DNA of 5,206 nt, taken from NCBI GenBank assembly GCA_021323815.1, contig JAJPKG010000087.1, positions 1-5,206 on the forward strand, given 5' to 3'. The first letter of the stretch is position 1, and each line of letters begins with the position of its first letter. A model generated the notes under the pieces. It was given only the letters and a program-made list of their open reading frames with translations. It ran no database searches and was not told the DNA's origin. The translations under genes were made by a program, and so were the position numbers. Positions 5,157 through 5,206 of this stretch are shown here, one piece after another. Source of the stretch: Pseudomonadota bacterium. GTDB lineage: Bacteria > Chloroflexota > Ktedonobacteria > Ktedonobacterales > JACDGC01.

Positions 5157-5206
5157 ATGTTGCCTTGCATTGCTGCGTTGAGGAGAAATGTGGCGGGGAG
5201 GGGAAA

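Noticed and set aside
5176..5206. Possible start of a plus-strand gene (GAGGAG followed by ATG at the right edge)
   Set aside because: The ATG is only about 2 bases after GAGGAG, too close for normal initiation, and only a few codons are visible, so it cannot be supported.

Overview
The window looks like a piece of chromosome from a moderately GC-rich bacterium, most plausibly a Chloroflexota member of the Ktedonobacteria type. I base that on the mix of proteins: a LysM/M23 peptidase with a long acidic cytoplasmic tail, a PPOX-fold protein resembling the Rv2061 family, a cupin cysteine-dioxygenase-like enzyme, a cysteine-rich secreted alpha/beta hydrolase, and a PIN toxin-antitoxin remnant. 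The lineage is an inference from protein style and could not be tested by search. Strong Shine-Dalgarno sequences and sigma70-type promoters are readable in front of several genes.

Layout. Positions 1-413 (+) hold the 3' end of a proline-rich protein with a C-terminal membrane segment. Positions 421-874 (-) hold a VapBC-like locus: an intact 63-residue antitoxin, overlapped by the start codon of a PIN toxin that has lost its middle and is out of frame. A strong rho-independent terminator (about 911-945) separates it from the peptidase. Positions 962-2110 (-) encode a membrane-anchored LysM plus M23 peptidase with its own promoter. A 395-base divergent intergenic region follows, ending in an extended -10 promoter for the cysteine-dioxygenase-like gene at 2506-3132 (+). 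That gene converges on a PPOX-fold protein with a C-terminal membrane anchor (3229-3768, -), with a hairpin between the two stops. Last is a secreted lipase-like alpha/beta hydrolase (3857-4984, -) with a near-consensus promoter and an upstream cluster of GTGAA/TTCAC half-sites.

How the genes relate. They do not form one pathway. Three of the four complete non-toxin genes act at or outside the membrane (peptidase, tail-anchored PPOX protein, secreted hydrolase); the dioxygenase is a soluble thiol-metabolism enzyme. Each has its own promoter-like sequence, so they look like single-gene units. The most informative observations are the internal deletion that killed the PIN toxin while leaving its antitoxin intact, the proline at the usual substrate-arginine position of the dioxygenase, the membrane tail on the PPOX protein, and the half-site array in front of the hydrolase promoter. 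I found no CRISPR array, rRNA, tRNA, insertion sequence or clearly new multi-gene system.
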